A stretch of 64,000 nt of DNA from Sedimentibacter sp. MB35-C1 (GCF_030913635.1 NZ_CP133188.1:2046001-2110000); one strand, 5' to 3'. Positions 7,464 to 16,912 are shown, counted from the stretch's first letter. Program-made: numbers and translations. Notes: generated by a model not told the origin, from the sequence alone.

Positions 7464-9368
7464 ATGAAAAATGACGGTGTTCAGGAATTTAAGCCTTTTA
7501 TTCCTGCGAATAAAATACTTCCTGAGTTTACAAAAACATCAATTATAATGGGAATTTTGCTGTCGATTGTTTTTGGCGGCGCTAATGCATACTTAGGATT
7601 GAGAGTAGGTATGACAGTAAGTGCTTCCATACCTGCTGCTGTAATATCAATGGGACTTATAAGAGGTGTCTTAAAAAGAGATTCGATATTGGAAAATAAT
7701 ATAGTACAGACTATCGGTTCAGCTGGGGAATCACTTGCTGCAGGTACAATATTCACAATGCCTGCACTTTATTTGTGGGCCAAGGAATGGGGAACAGCGG
7801 CTCCTAATATAATGACAATTACAGTTGTTGCATTAATAGGAGGAATTCTCGGAGTAGTGTTTATGGTTCCTTTGAGAAAAGCTTTAATAGTTCAGGAGCA
7901 TGGTGTATTGCCGTATCCTGAAGGAACAGCATGTGCGGAGGTTTTGCTTGCTGGTGAAGAAGGCGGAGAAAAGAGCAAAACTACTTTTCTGGGATTAGGA
8001 TTCGGAGCAGCATACAAGTTTATATGTGAAGGTCTACATTTATTCCCAAATGAAATAGAAACTACGATACCAGGCTATAGCGGTGCTGCCATAGGTGTTG
8101 ATGTGCTTCCTTCACTATTGGGTGTTGGATTTATTATAGGGCCTAAAATTTCAGCTTATATGTTGGGCGGAGCAGTTTTGGGATGGTTTGTGCTTATACC
8201 GCTTATTACATATATAGGAAGTCTTGCTCCTATCATAATGGCACCTGCGCTGGATCCTATAATTGAAATGGATCACTGGGATATATGGGGAAATTATATA
8301 AAATATGTAGGTGCAGGAGCAGTTGCTTTCGGAGGTATCTACAGTCTGGTTACTTCCCTTCCTCTTATAGTCAGAACATTTAGGGATGCAATGAAGGACT
8401 ATTCAAAAGGGGTTGGAGGAAACAGCGCTATCAGAACTGATAGAGATTTATCTATGAAGACAATTATTATAATTGTTTTGGCTATGGTTGCAGCAATGGC
8501 TGTGACGCCGGCTGTACCGGTAGGAATTGGCGGAGCGCTGCTCGTAGCACTGTTTGGTTTCTTCTTTGCAACAGTTTCGTCCAGAATCGTTGGATTAATA
8601 GGAAGCTCTAACAATCCAATATCCGGCATGACCATAGCGACATTGATTATAACAGCATTTATATTTAAAGCAACAGGAAATACAGGACATTCTGGAATGA
8701 TTGCTGCACTGACCGTAGGCTCGATAGTGGCAATTATTGCGGCAATTGCGGGAGATGCTTCACAGGATTTAAAAACAGGATTTCTTGTAGGATCTACTCC
8801 AAAATATCAACAGTACGGTGAATTTATAGGCGCGATAGTTGCGGCTTTTGCAATCGGCGGAATTTTAAATTTGTTAGATTCGGCATGGGGCTTCGGTACT
8901 ACTCAGCTACCGGCGCCGCAGGCAACCTTAATGAAGGTCATCGTAGAAGGTGTTATGGGAGGAAGTCTGCCGTGGACGTTCATATTGGTCGGAATATTCC
9001 TGGGAGTTGGACTACAGATATTTGGACTTCCTGTGCTGCCAATTGCCATAGGTCTGTACCTGCCTATACATCTTAGTGTTGGTATAATGATAGGCGGCAT
9101 AGTTAGAGGAGTTATAGATTCAAGGTTGCAAAAGACTAAAAATGATAGTGAGATTAGTACTATACAATCTAAAATCGATTCGGGAATTTTATTCGGTTCA
9201 GGACTAATTGCCGGAGAAGGTATATTGGGAATATTACTAGCTGTATTTGCTGTATTTAATTTGAATCTTGATATGGGCATAAACCTGGGATCAATAGGGT
9301 CAATTATTGCATTCGGACTGCTGACATATACGCTTGTAAGACATTCTATGTTAAAGAAAGTCAATTAG
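7464..9368 (+). CDS. OPT family oligopeptide transporter
   Basis: Polytopic inner-membrane transporter of the OPT family, which takes up small peptides by ion symport; some bacterial members carry metal chelates or siderophore-like ligands instead. The 634 residues contain about 14-16 hydrophobic segments. The N-terminus carries the typical family stretch GANAYLGLRVGMTVSASIPA and a second conserved region VQEHGVLPYPEGTACAEVL. TGGAGGAAA precedes the ATG. Two small proteins and the dipeptidase PepD follow, which supports a peptide substrate. Confidence 0.92.
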   Translation: MKNDGVQEFKPFIPANKILPEFTKTSIIMGILLSIVFGGANAYLGLRVGMTVSASIPAAVISMGLIRGVLKRDSILENNIVQTIGSAGESLAAGTIFTMPALYLWAKEWGTAAPNIMTITVVALIGGILGVVFMVPLRKALIVQEHGVLPYPEGTACAEVLLAGEEGGEKSKTTFLGLGFGAAYKFICEGLHLFPNEIETTIPGYSGAAIGVDVLPSLLGVGFIIGPKISAYMLGGAVLGWFVLIPLITYIGSLAPIIMAPALDPIIEMDHWDIWGNYIKYVGAGAVAFGGIYSLVTSLPLIVRTFRDAMKDYSKGVGGNSAIRTDRDLSMKTIIIIVLAMVAAMAVTPAVPVGIGGALLVALFGFFFATVSSRIVGLIGSSNNPISGMTIATLIITAFIFKATGNTGHSGMIAALTVGSIVAIIAAIAGDASQDLKTGFLVGSTPKYQQYGEFIGAIVAAFAIGGILNLLDSAWGFGTTQLPAPQATLMKVIVEGVMGGSLPWTFILVGIFLGVGLQIFGLPVLPIAIGLYLPIHLSVGIMIGGIVRGVIDSRLQKTKNDSEISTIQSKIDSGILFGSGLIAGEGILGILLAVFAVFNLNLDMGINLGSIGSIIAFGLLTYTLVRHSMLKKVN

Positions 9369-9378
9369 TATCTCAATT

Positions 9379-9413
9379 ATGAGAGGGTAGTTAATTTTTG
9401 GCTATCCTCTCAT
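9379..9413 (+). terminator. Hairpin after the OPT gene
   Basis: ATGAGAGGGTAG pairs with CTATCCTCTCAT with one wobble pair. The following T stretch is weak, so termination may be partial. Confidence 0.5.
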
Positions 9414-9526
9414 TGTTTGCTTTAATGGTTTAAAAAAGAAAAAATTTTTTCTTTTTTAAAAGTGGTATAATACAGTTATGCAGGAAGGTACATGTAAATT
9501 TCAAATTGCGGAAAGGAGGCAGCTTA

Positions 9527-9886
9527 GTGAGTAAAAAAATAATGAAATCTGATAATTTTTTGGAATATATACCTAAGAAAAATGAAAAGTATCGGTGGGT
9601 TCAAAAAGAAGACGGGCTTATTCAAGTTATAGTGCCCAGAAATAGCATTCTTGATAAAATAGCCAGAAAATTGTTTAAGACGCCGGAGCAATTTAAAATA
9701 GACCTTGATTTAATAGGAAGTTTTATTTGTATGAATATTGACGGATCAAATAATATTATGAATATAGGGGAGCTTTTAAAAGAAAAATTCGGAGAAGAGG
9801 CCGAACCGCTTTATGAAAGACTGGGAACATATATAAATATATTGAGGAACAACAAAATTATTCACTTAGAAAAGGCGGGAAATTAA
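9527..9886 (+). CDS. PqqD family protein
   Basis: A 119-residue PqqD-like protein. PqqD folds bind precursor peptides for radical-SAM enzymes in PQQ and other RiPP pathways, but many stand-alone copies in Firmicutes have no known partner. The sequence shows the expected small beta-rich N-terminus (YRWVQKEDGLIQVIVPR) and helical C-terminus (LLKEKFGEEAEPLYERLGTYINILRNNKII). I placed the start at GTG 9527, with AAAGGAGG about 8 bp upstream. No radical-SAM gene or precursor peptide is adjacent. The next gene starts 1 bp after the stop. Confidence 0.78.
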   Translation: MSKKIMKSDNFLEYIPKKNEKYRWVQKEDGLIQVIVPRNSILDKIARKLFKTPEQFKIDLDLIGSFICMNIDGSNNIMNIGELLKEKFGEEAEPLYERLGTYINILRNNKIIHLEKAGN

Positions 9887-9887
9887 A

Positions 9888-10244
9888 ATGCTTCATATTA
9901 TTTTTGCGATTATTTTGTTCGGTATGGTTACCGCTTTTTTATATGCGTGGGGATATGTGAAAGAACAGAGAAAAAATAATGAACTAATGGATCAGCTTAT
10001 AAGTAAAAGCCGGGAAAAAGTTTTAAAAGAGATGAGGGGCGGTAAGACTTTAACAAATAGAGATATAAGAAAGATAACAGAAGGGAATAAGTCATCTTTG
10101 TTTTGGAGCAAAAGTAAAATGCATGTTACGGATTTGAAACTTTTTGCCGATAGGCTGATTGAAACAATGATATCAGAAGGAACGATTAAAGAAATTAAAG
10201 ACGGAAATACAAAAAAATATAAAATAAATAAGGAGGCTCAATAA
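9888..10244 (+). CDS. Small membrane-anchored protein of unknown function
   Basis: I do not recognise this 118-residue protein. Residues 3-20 form one hydrophobic segment, followed by a basic, mostly helical cytoplasmic part (KEQRKNNELMDQLISKSREKVLKEM). The C-terminal 50 residues (LKLFADRLIETMISEGTIKEIKDGNTKKYKI) resemble a winged-helix-like end, which is only an impression. The last base of its stop overlaps the first base of the pepD ATG (TAATG), so translation is coupled. It is tightly embedded between the PqqD-like gene and pepD. Confidence 0.7.
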   Translation: MLHIIFAIILFGMVTAFLYAWGYVKEQRKNNELMDQLISKSREKVLKEMRGGKTLTNRDIRKITEGNKSSLFWSKSKMHVTDLKLFADRLIETMISEGTIKEIKDGNTKKYKINKEAQ

Positions 10245-11698
10245 TGAAAAAAATATTAAACGGATTGGAGCCGGAATCAGTGTTCAAAAATTTTGAAGAT
10301 TTGACACGTATTCCAAGAGGTTCTGGAAATGAAAAAGAAGTAAGTGATTTTTTGGTTTCATTTGCAAATAAGCATAAACTTGAAGTAATTCAGGACCCTT
10401 CGCTTAATGTAATAATTCAAAAAAATGCCTCACCTGGGTATGAAAATAGCAAAAGGGTAATACTTCAAGGACATATGGATATGGTGGCCCTAAAGGAAGA
10501 AGATATTGAATTCGATTTTTTCAAGGATCCCATTCCGTTGATTGTGGACGGCGACATGATAAGAACTAAAGGGACCACCTTAGGGGCTGATAATGGAATA
10601 GCGGTAGCTATGGCAATGTCAATTTTAGAATCTGAAAACTTGCAGCACCCTCCGATTACAGCACTGTTTACCGTATCGGAAGAAATGGGCATGGACGGTG
10701 TTATGAATTTGGAACCCGGAGTTGTATCAGGGGACATACTTATAAACATGGATTCTGAAGAAGAAGGTAAAATTTGGGCATCATGCGCCGGAGGAGTAGA
10801 CAGCCATATGGCATTGCATGTAGATCGAGAAAACGCCGAAGATGAGGATGTTTTTTATGGAGTTTCTGTAAGGGGACTGCTTGGCGGTCATTCAGGAATG
10901 GAAATCAATAAAAATAGAGGCAGTGCAATTGTTTTACTGGGCAGATTGCTTCAAATTCTTGAAGAGCAAGTTGGAATTGGAATTTCATATGTTCAGGGTG
11001 GAGTTAAGATGAATGCGATACCCAAAAATGCAGCAGCAGTTTTGTCTGTACATAGAGATAAGCAGGATAGATTTAAGGAGATTGTTAAGAATGTACAGGA
11101 TATTTTTAGAAACGAGTATAGTATATCGGATCCTGATATTATTATAAATCTAAATATTGAGGATAATAAGCAAAGCATATTAGATACTGATTCAAAGAAA
11201 AGGCTGATAAATACGTTACGTCTTCTTCCTTTTGGTGTGCAGGCAATGAGTACAGATATTGAAGGATTGGTTGAAACATCAAATAATATAGGAATATTAG
11301 AAACTAAGGATAATTTAATAATTATCCGCAATTCCATAAGAAGTTCTGTGAAAAGCCGTCAAGAAGAAATATGCGGCAGGCTTAAAGCAATAGGCGAAGC
11401 AGCTGGAGCTGAAGTTAAATTTGAGTCTGACTATCCTGCATGGCAGTTTAAGAAGGATTCTCCAATCAGGGATTTAATGATTAAGACGTACAAGGATATG
11501 TTTGGGAAAAATACAGAAATAGAGGCAATTCATGCTGGGTTAGAATGCGGATTCTTAAAAGAAAAAATAGGGGATATAGATATGGTTTCGATGGGACCGG
11601 ATATGTATGATGTCCATACGCCAAATGAACATTTAAGCATTTCTTCTACTAAAAGAGTATTCGAATTTTTATGTGAAGTATTAAAAAGATTAAAATAA
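10244..11698 (+). CDS. pepD: Aminoacyl-histidine dipeptidase PepD (M20 family)
   Basis: Cytoplasmic zinc dipeptidase that hydrolyses Xaa-His and other dipeptides. The 484 residues match PepD. Metal-site motifs are visible: GHMDMVAL, TTLGADNGIAVA and SEEMGMDGV, plus MDSEEEG. The C-terminus has the family stretch HAGLECGFLKEKIGDIDMVSMGPDMYDVHTPNE written here as separate motifs HAGLECG and VHTPNE. AAGGAGG precedes the ATG, which overlaps the upstream stop. With the OPT transporter it makes a peptide uptake and breakdown unit. Confidence 0.94.
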   Translation: MKKILNGLEPESVFKNFEDLTRIPRGSGNEKEVSDFLVSFANKHKLEVIQDPSLNVIIQKNASPGYENSKRVILQGHMDMVALKEEDIEFDFFKDPIPLIVDGDMIRTKGTTLGADNGIAVAMAMSILESENLQHPPITALFTVSEEMGMDGVMNLEPGVVSGDILINMDSEEEGKIWASCAGGVDSHMALHVDRENAEDEDVFYGVSVRGLLGGHSGMEINKNRGSAIVLLGRLLQILEEQVGIGISYVQGGVKMNAIPKNAAAVLSVHRDKQDRFKEIVKNVQDIFRNEYSISDPDIIINLNIEDNKQSILDTDSKKRLINTLRLLPFGVQAMSTDIEGLVETSNNIGILETKDNLIIIRNSIRSSVKSRQEEICGRLKAIGEAAGAEVKFESDYPAWQFKKDSPIRDLMIKTYKDMFGKNTEIEAIHAGLECGFLKEKIGDIDMVSMGPDMYDVHTPNEHLSISSTKRVFEFLCEVLKRLK

Positions 11699-12077
11699 AG
11701 ATGTCTTTAAGAGTAAAATTATTTAGTTAAAATGCCTCAGAGGCTATGCATTACGTAAAGTTTGTGCTGTACTGTGAGGTTTTTTAATATGCGGTATTTT
11801 AGTACCCGTGAAAATAATGTACAGGAATTTGTAATAGCAATTATACAAATTTAATTTTAACACCTGTATTTTCGTAAGGGAAGTACAGGTGTTTTGTTTC
11901 TGATTCTAATTGGAGGAAACAATGCTGGAAAAACTAGACGGGATAAAGGTAAAGTATGGTTTAGCAGAAGATAGCATTGTTAACTAGCAGGAATAATATA
12001 TTTATTATGACAATCATAAATTGAATATACAAAATAATGAATGATATTTTAGATATTAAAATTTAATCTGAATATAA
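11699..12077. other. Intergenic stretch with one terminator and a tiny frame
   Basis: Contains a weak CCTCA/TGAGG pairing with a T run around 11734-11786 and the stronger terminator at 11860-11896. A 21-codon frame at 11922-11987 starts MLEKLDGIKVKYG behind a good TGGAGGAAA site. It matches nothing I recognise and could be a leader peptide or the start of a lost gene. Confidence 0.4.
11860..11896 (+). terminator. Terminator of the ACACCTG hairpin type
   Basis: ACACCTGTA at 11860-11868 pairs with TACAGGTGT at 11884-11892, followed by TTTTG. It is the third copy of this hairpin design in the first 12 kb. Confidence 0.65.
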
Positions 12078-12126
12078 AAGAAATGATGCGGTTATATTAG
12101 CATGTCATTATAACGCATCATTTCTT
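12078..12126 (-). terminator. Terminator of the selenoprotein gene
   Basis: AAGAAATGATGCG at 12078-12090 pairs perfectly with CGCATCATTTCTT at 12114-12126. It lies just beyond the stop codon of the minus-strand gene at 12140. Confidence 0.7.
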
Positions 12127-12139
12127 ATAAATTTAACTT

Positions 12140-12799
12140 CTATGCTAACGCTTCATTCAGAAGTTCAACCATTTTTTTAGTAGTATCTGCTGCAACACCT
12201 GCACAGCGGGCTTTTCTTTCAGGAGAACCGTATTCGTATCCTGATTCTTCCATGAACAGGCCTACAGAGTCTTTGCATAAAAGTGAATTAGCAACTGTTG
12301 TTGGAAGATTAAGGTTTTCAGGCTGATACATTGGCAAAACGGCATCCTTGTACCAATTTTCAAGTTCGACAATAATCTTTTTTGCCATATCAGGTTCACA
12401 TACAGTTCCTATGCAAGCTGCTGCAGCTCCCAGGGAACCGCATAATGATGACTGCTGGAATCCTGCACTGTAATTTACAAATGTCGAAACAGGAATTTGA
12501 TTAAAAGGATATCCTACTTCTTCAGATAATACGCCGAAGAACCCTTCGGCCACACCTGCGCCTCAGCCGCCTTTTTCTTTATATCCCTGATAAGCTCGTG
12601 CTTCTACTACAGAAGGATCAAGTTTTTTGTATGGAAATGGATGCTGAGGAGCTTGTGAAGTATCAACATCTGCTGCCGGTGCGGATGTTGAGCATCCGGT
12701 AAGCAAACCTCCCAACGAACCTGCAGCAACTATGCCTGCAGCAGTATATCCCATTTCTTTAATAAAGTTCTTTCTAGAAATTTTCTTGTTGTCTAGCAT
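12140..12799 (-). CDS. C-GCAxxG-C-C family lipoprotein with in-frame UGA (probable selenoprotein)
   Basis: One reading frame of 219 residues interrupted only by TGA at 12563-12565 (residue 79). The N-terminus has a Tat-like signal (SRKNFIK, residues 8-14) and a lipobox ending at Cys36 (LLTGC). The C-terminal part fits the C-GCAxxG-C-C redox family (GYPFNQIPVSTF, SLCGSLGAAAACIG). The TGA follows GG where the family normally has cysteine in a GGC motif. Twelve nt after it, GCCGAAG pairs with CTTCGGC around a GGTT loop, within the spacing of bacterial SECIS elements. Selenocysteine variants of this family are known. A nonsense mutation is the alternative. Confidence 0.85.
12533..12565 (-). promoter_or_regulatory. 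SECIS-like element after the in-frame UGA
   Basis: The UGA is at 12565-12563. The 7-bp stem is formed by 12550-12544 and 12539-12533 with apical loop GGUU. The loop starts 19 nt after the UGA and begins with GG, as expected for bacterial SECIS hairpins. Confidence 0.75.
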
Positions 12800-12847
12800 A
12801 TAATTCTCTCCTAATGAATAATTTGTTAAATTTATATCTGTATAGAT

Positions 12848-12876
12848 ATTATATAATAATTTGTTATACTTTACAA
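12848..12876 (-). promoter_or_regulatory. Promoter of the selenoprotein gene
   Basis: On the minus strand TTGTAA (12876-12871) and TATAAT (12853-12848) are 17 bp apart. Three AACAAATTATT-like repeats flank it, one of them inside the spacer, and could bind a regulator. Confidence 0.55.
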
Positions 12877-12913
12877 TACTTATATAATAAATTGTTATAA
12901 ATTAGCAAATGTA

Positions 12914-14278
12914 TTACTTCATCAGAGAACGTATCAGTTTATAATTTTTTTCTTTATAAGGATGATATCTTATGGGAATATCCAGCCATGAGTATTTTTT
13001 AACGATGCTTCTGTAATGGGTGAATGTATCAAAGCTGAGCTTTCCGTGATAGCTTCCAATGCCTGAATTACCGACACCTCCGAATCCTAAATAGGTAGAT
13101 GCTGTATGTATTACTGTATCGTTTATACACCCTCCGCCGAAGGAGCAGCTGTTGAGTATTGTTTTCTCCATTTCTTTGCTTTCGGTAAAGAGGTATAAAG
13201 CCAGCGGTTTTGGGCGTGATGATATAACACCTATGCATTCATGTATATTTGAATAAGTAATTACCGGAAGTATGGGTCCGAAAATTTCCTCCTGCATTAT
13301 AGCGGAATCGGGTTTTATATCTGTAAGTACCGTAGGTTCTATAAATAGATTTTTTTCATCTAGGCTTCCTCCCATGTATATTTTTTCTCCATTCACAAGT
13401 TTGGTAAGCCTTTGAAAATGCTTTTGATTAATAATACAAGGCATATTAGAATAATCATTGTTGGGGAAAAATTCATATATTGCTTTTTTATATTCACCCA
13501 GAAATTGTTTTTCAATATTTTTGTGAACTAACAGGTAGTCGGGCGCAACACAGGTTTGACCGGAGTTCAAAACTTTTCCAAATGCAATACGCCTTGCGGC
13601 AATTTTTATATTTGAGTCTTTTGTGACTATAGCCGGGCTTTTACCGCCCAGTTCAAGGGTTATGGGAGTTAGGTTTTCTGCTGCGGCTTTCATTACAATT
13701 TTTCCTACACTTACACTGCCTGTAAAGAATATGTAGTCAAATTTTTCTTTCAGCAGCGATTTGTTTTGTTCTCTGCCTCCCTCTACGACTGTTATATATT
13801 CCGGTGGGAATGTTTCACTTATTATTTTATTAATTACGCTGCTGGTTTCAGGAGCGTATGCCGAAGGCTTAATCACCGCGCAATTTCCTGCGGAGATTGC
13901 TCCGATAAGCGGCTCAAGACATAGCTGAAGCGGGTAATTCCATGGAGACATAATGAGAACTACTCCATAGGGCTCTGGTGATATGAAGCTTTTAGAATGA
14001 AACTGTGCAAGCGGTGTTCGGACTTTTCTGTTTTTCATCCATGAGTTTATATGCTTTAAATGAAAATTGATTTCTTCCATTACAATACCGATTTCTGTCA
14101 TATATGTTTCAAAAGGTGTTTTGTTCAAATCTGATTTTAAGGCTGTTTCAATCAGATGCTCATTTCTTTCTATGGATTTTTTGAGCTCCAACAGTGCATT
14201 TGTTCGGAAATTTACAGGACGTGTAGCACCTGTCATGAAAAACATTTTTTGGTGTTCTACTATGTTTTTAATATTCAT
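12914..14278 (-). CDS. Aldehyde dehydrogenase (class 3-like)
   Basis: NAD(P)-dependent oxidation of aldehydes to acids in the cytoplasm. The 454 residues match the short class-3/YwdH-type enzymes. Motifs include SPWNYPLQL, KPSAYAPETS, the glycine pair in FFTGSVSVGK, the general-base glutamate in ELGGKSP and the catalytic cysteine in SGQTCVAPDY. EEIFGPILPV and a membrane-leaning C-terminal tail are also present. GGAGGA precedes the ATG. The substrate is unknown. It may share direction with the MATE gene upstream, but the 100-bp gap does not prove an operon. Confidence 0.92.
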   Translation of the reverse strand: MNIKNIVEHQKMFFMTGATRPVNFRTNALLELKKSIERNEHLIETALKSDLNKTPFETYMTEIGIVMEEINFHLKHINSWMKNRKVRTPLAQFHSKSFISPEPYGVVLIMSPWNYPLQLCLEPLIGAISAGNCAVIKPSAYAPETSSVINKIISETFPPEYITVVEGGREQNKSLLKEKFDYIFFTGSVSVGKIVMKAAAENLTPITLELGGKSPAIVTKDSNIKIAARRIAFGKVLNSGQTCVAPDYLLVHKNIEKQFLGEYKKAIYEFFPNNDYSNMPCIINQKHFQRLTKLVNGEKIYMGGSLDEKNLFIEPTVLTDIKPDSAIMQEEIFGPILPVITYSNIHECIGVISSRPKPLALYLFTESKEMEKTILNSCSFGGGCINDTVIHTASTYLGFGGVGNSGIGSYHGKLSFDTFTHYRSIVKKYSWLDIPIRYHPYKEKNYKLIRSLMK

Positions 14279-14378
14279 ATGTCCTCCTTAATCAATGGTT
14301 ATTAAAAGCACAAAAAACTTTAACATTATTTGCGCAAAAATATTTAAAACAAGGATGATACTGTCTTATTAACTAATT

Positions 14379-15743
14379 TTACATATCTTTAATTACGTTT
14401 GTCACCCATTTTTTTGATTTTACTCTGAATATTCCTATAGATGCTTTTATAACTTCCTCCATGTTGACCATTAGGGAGACATAATATACTGGAAACTTGA
14501 ATACCAATGCGCCGAGAAAAGCAAGCGGAACGCCTACAAGCCAGACCGAGCACATTTCAAGAATCATTGAAAATTTGGTATCGCCGCCGCCCCTAAGTAC
14601 TCCGACTATCATTGTTCCGTTAAATGATTTTATAAGGAAAAATGCAGCTGAAACAATTAATAGTTTTTTTGAAGCATCATGCAAACTAGGCGTCAGATTC
14701 CTGAAAAAAATAAGTATTACATCTGTTGTGAAAAATAGTAATATTCCCAGAGTAAGACCAAGTACCGCTGACAATATCATAAAGCTGTTTGCATATTCAA
14801 CAGCTTTTTCTTCTTCATCAGCTCCGATTTTATTTCCCACCATAACTGTGCACGAGTTGGCTAAACCTCTGCTCATTACCATAAATATATTCTGAACTGT
14901 ATTTAGAATCTGAACGGCAGCAGCAGCCTCAGTACCTATCTTTGCATAAGCTATAGAATAAAGCACTGTACCTAATGACCAGAATGCTTCGTTTAAAATA
15001 ACAGGATAGGCTGTTTTAAAATATTTTTTGACGAAAATTGCTGTCCAGTCGGTCATATCACTGAAGCTGTGAGCTAGAGGGTTCCTTTTGTTTGAATAAA
15101 TTGAGTATAGTATAAGGATTATCTCCAAAGTCCTGGCTATTAATGTTCCGTATGCTGCACCCTTGATGCCAAGTTGAGGAAAACCAAACTTGCCAAAAAT
15201 AAGTAGGTAGTTAAACAAAGCATTGGTTACAAAGGAAACCATGCTTACTGCCATAGGCATTTTTGCCTGACCTATGCTTCTGGAAGCAACAGCATATGAA
15301 AAGCTGATGCCTGTAATAATGTAACTAAGCGATACGATCCTTAAATAATCCACTCCCAATCTTATAACTTCTTTATCATTGCTGAAAATTTTCATTATAA
15401 ATTCAGGCACAATTAAGGCAGCTAAAGTAAACACAGTTCCCAGAACGATTACTATGGCCAAGGATATTCCTAAAATTCTTGCTATGTTTTTAGTGTCCTT
15501 TTTTCCCCAGAATTGTGCAATAAATATTGAGGAGCCGGTAGCTACGCCGAATATTGTAACGGCATAAAAAAAGAAAACCTGGTTAGCAAGCCCGACAGCG
15601 GCAAGACTTTCCTTACCAAGGCTTGTAATCATAAGTGTATCAAGCATATTTACAGATGAAGCTACTAAATTCTGCAGCGTAATCGGTAATGCTATAGATA
15701 TCATCATTTTAAAAAAATCTTTGTTTCTAAAACTAGTCCGCAT
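14379..15743 (-). CDS. MATE family efflux transporter
   Basis: Multidrug and toxin extrusion protein, a cation-coupled exporter in the inner membrane. The 454 residues show about 12 hydrophobic segments in two similar halves. Typical stretches are PITLQNLVASSVNMLDTLMI at the N-terminus, FWGKKDTKNIARILG after helix 2 and the second-half equivalent GNKIGADEEEKAVEYA. GGAGG lies upstream of the ATG at 15743. Its substrate cannot be told from sequence. Confidence 0.93.
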   Translation of the reverse strand: MRTSFRNKDFFKMMISIALPITLQNLVASSVNMLDTLMITSLGKESLAAVGLANQVFFFYAVTIFGVATGSSIFIAQFWGKKDTKNIARILGISLAIVIVLGTVFTLAALIVPEFIMKIFSNDKEVIRLGVDYLRIVSLSYIITGISFSYAVASRSIGQAKMPMAVSMVSFVTNALFNYLLIFGKFGFPQLGIKGAAYGTLIARTLEIILILYSIYSNKRNPLAHSFSDMTDWTAIFVKKYFKTAYPVILNEAFWSLGTVLYSIAYAKIGTEAAAAVQILNTVQNIFMVMSRGLANSCTVMVGNKIGADEEEKAVEYANSFMILSAVLGLTLGILLFFTTDVILIFFRNLTPSLHDASKKLLIVSAAFFLIKSFNGTMIVGVLRGGGDTKFSMILEMCSVWLVGVPLAFLGALVFKFPVYYVSLMVNMEEVIKASIGIFRVKSKKWVTNVIKDM

Positions 15744-15895
15744 TGCGACCTCCAGAGTTAAATTATAAAATGAACTAAGTGCTTAAACATTAATTTTGTT
15801 TCAAATGTAAAAAAAAACATCCCTTTACAGGTCGCCTTAATTTTTGTATCATATACTAATATTTAGAGTTTTTTATTTGCTGTGTACTTTATGTG

Positions 15896-16912
15896 TTAAG
15901 ATAGTTTCGTTCTATTTTGTTGCTTTTTAAGCTTTTTTTCATACAAAGCATTATCGGCATCAGATAATGCTTGTGATATTTTATCATAATCTCCTATGGA
16001 AACAATGCTTGTGCTTATTCCGGCCGTTTCTTCATAGGAGGATACATACTCTTTGAATAAACTGCTGATTTTTTCGATTTTATCAGAAAGTTCAATTTTA
16101 TCTCCATAATAAATAACAGCAAATTCATCTCCACCCCAGCGGCTTACAATATGTCTGTCATTGCCAAAAGTTTTTTGCAATAGTGATGACAGCTCTTTAA
16201 GTACTTCATCCCCTACATGATGTCCAAAATTATCATTAATCAATTTAAAATTATCTAGATCCATAAAAGCCAAAACTGCAATATTTTTGTTATTTTTAAC
16301 GGTTTCTTCCATTGTAATGTTAAACATTCTTCGGTTGTAAAGACCTGTAAGCTCGTCAAGATTAGCAAACGCCTCAAGACGTTTATTTACCTTTTCATAT
16401 TCCTTGGCAAACCTAAGAATTATAAAATAAGATATCAGCAATAATATAGGAACTTGTATTATGCGATCCACAAACTGGGTGTGTGGATGATAAACAGCTA
16501 TAATGTTAGGGTAATAATATTCTAATACATGCATTATAACAAATATGCAGACAAGTGATATAACTAGAAATGTCCTCCTTAGGTCTTTAAATAAATATGT
16601 AATTGCAATGAGGAGGAAAAAAGTATATCCCAAGGCATTATTATTGCTTCCTCCGGAATCAATAAATGCAAAGGGTAAAAAAATACAAACTGCAAATATA
16701 AATACGCCGAACATTATGTTGTAAGTATATTTTTCATTATAAGAAAAAACAAATGCAAGAACCGTAATAAAAAAAAGAAAAATCCATTTAACACTTATAG
16801 CAAGAGGAAAGGCAGAAATGTAATTACCGACAATACTTATAACAGAAAATGCGGCTCCTGCTGCCAAAATTGCTCGATATAATCGTAAGTGAATATCTGG
16901 ATGCTTCAACAA
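15896..16912 (-). CDS. Membrane-anchored diguanylate cyclase (GGDEF)
   Basis: Makes cyclic di-GMP from two GTP. The first 165 residues hold about six hydrophobic segments and no recognised sensor domain. A short linker leads to a complete GGDEF domain at about residues 180-335. Conserved points are LDELTGLYNRR, FMDLDNFKLIND and the intact active site WGGDEF. No RxxD inhibitory site stands out before it. AGGAGG precedes the ATG. It is a single gene, divergent from the DUF1576 gene. Confidence 0.93.
   Translation of the reverse strand: MLKHPDIHLRLYRAILAAGAAFSVISIVGNYISAFPLAISVKWIFLFFITVLAFVFSYNEKYTYNIMFGVFIFAVCIFLPFAFIDSGGSNNNALGYTFFLLIAITYLFKDLRRTFLVISLVCIFVIMHVLEYYYPNIIAVYHPHTQFVDRIIQVPILLLISYFIILRFAKEYEKVNKRLEAFANLDELTGLYNRRMFNITMEETVKNNKNIAVLAFMDLDNFKLINDNFGHHVGDEVLKELSSLLQKTFGNDRHIVSRWGGDEFAVIYYGDKIELSDKIEKISSLFKEYVSSYEETAGISTSIVSIGDYDKISQALSDADNALYEKKLKKQQNRTKLS

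Noticed and set aside
12140-12553. Separate short gene starting at GTG 12553
   Set aside because: It is the continuation of the same frame after the in-frame UGA. The GTG sits in the SECIS region and has no ribosome site.
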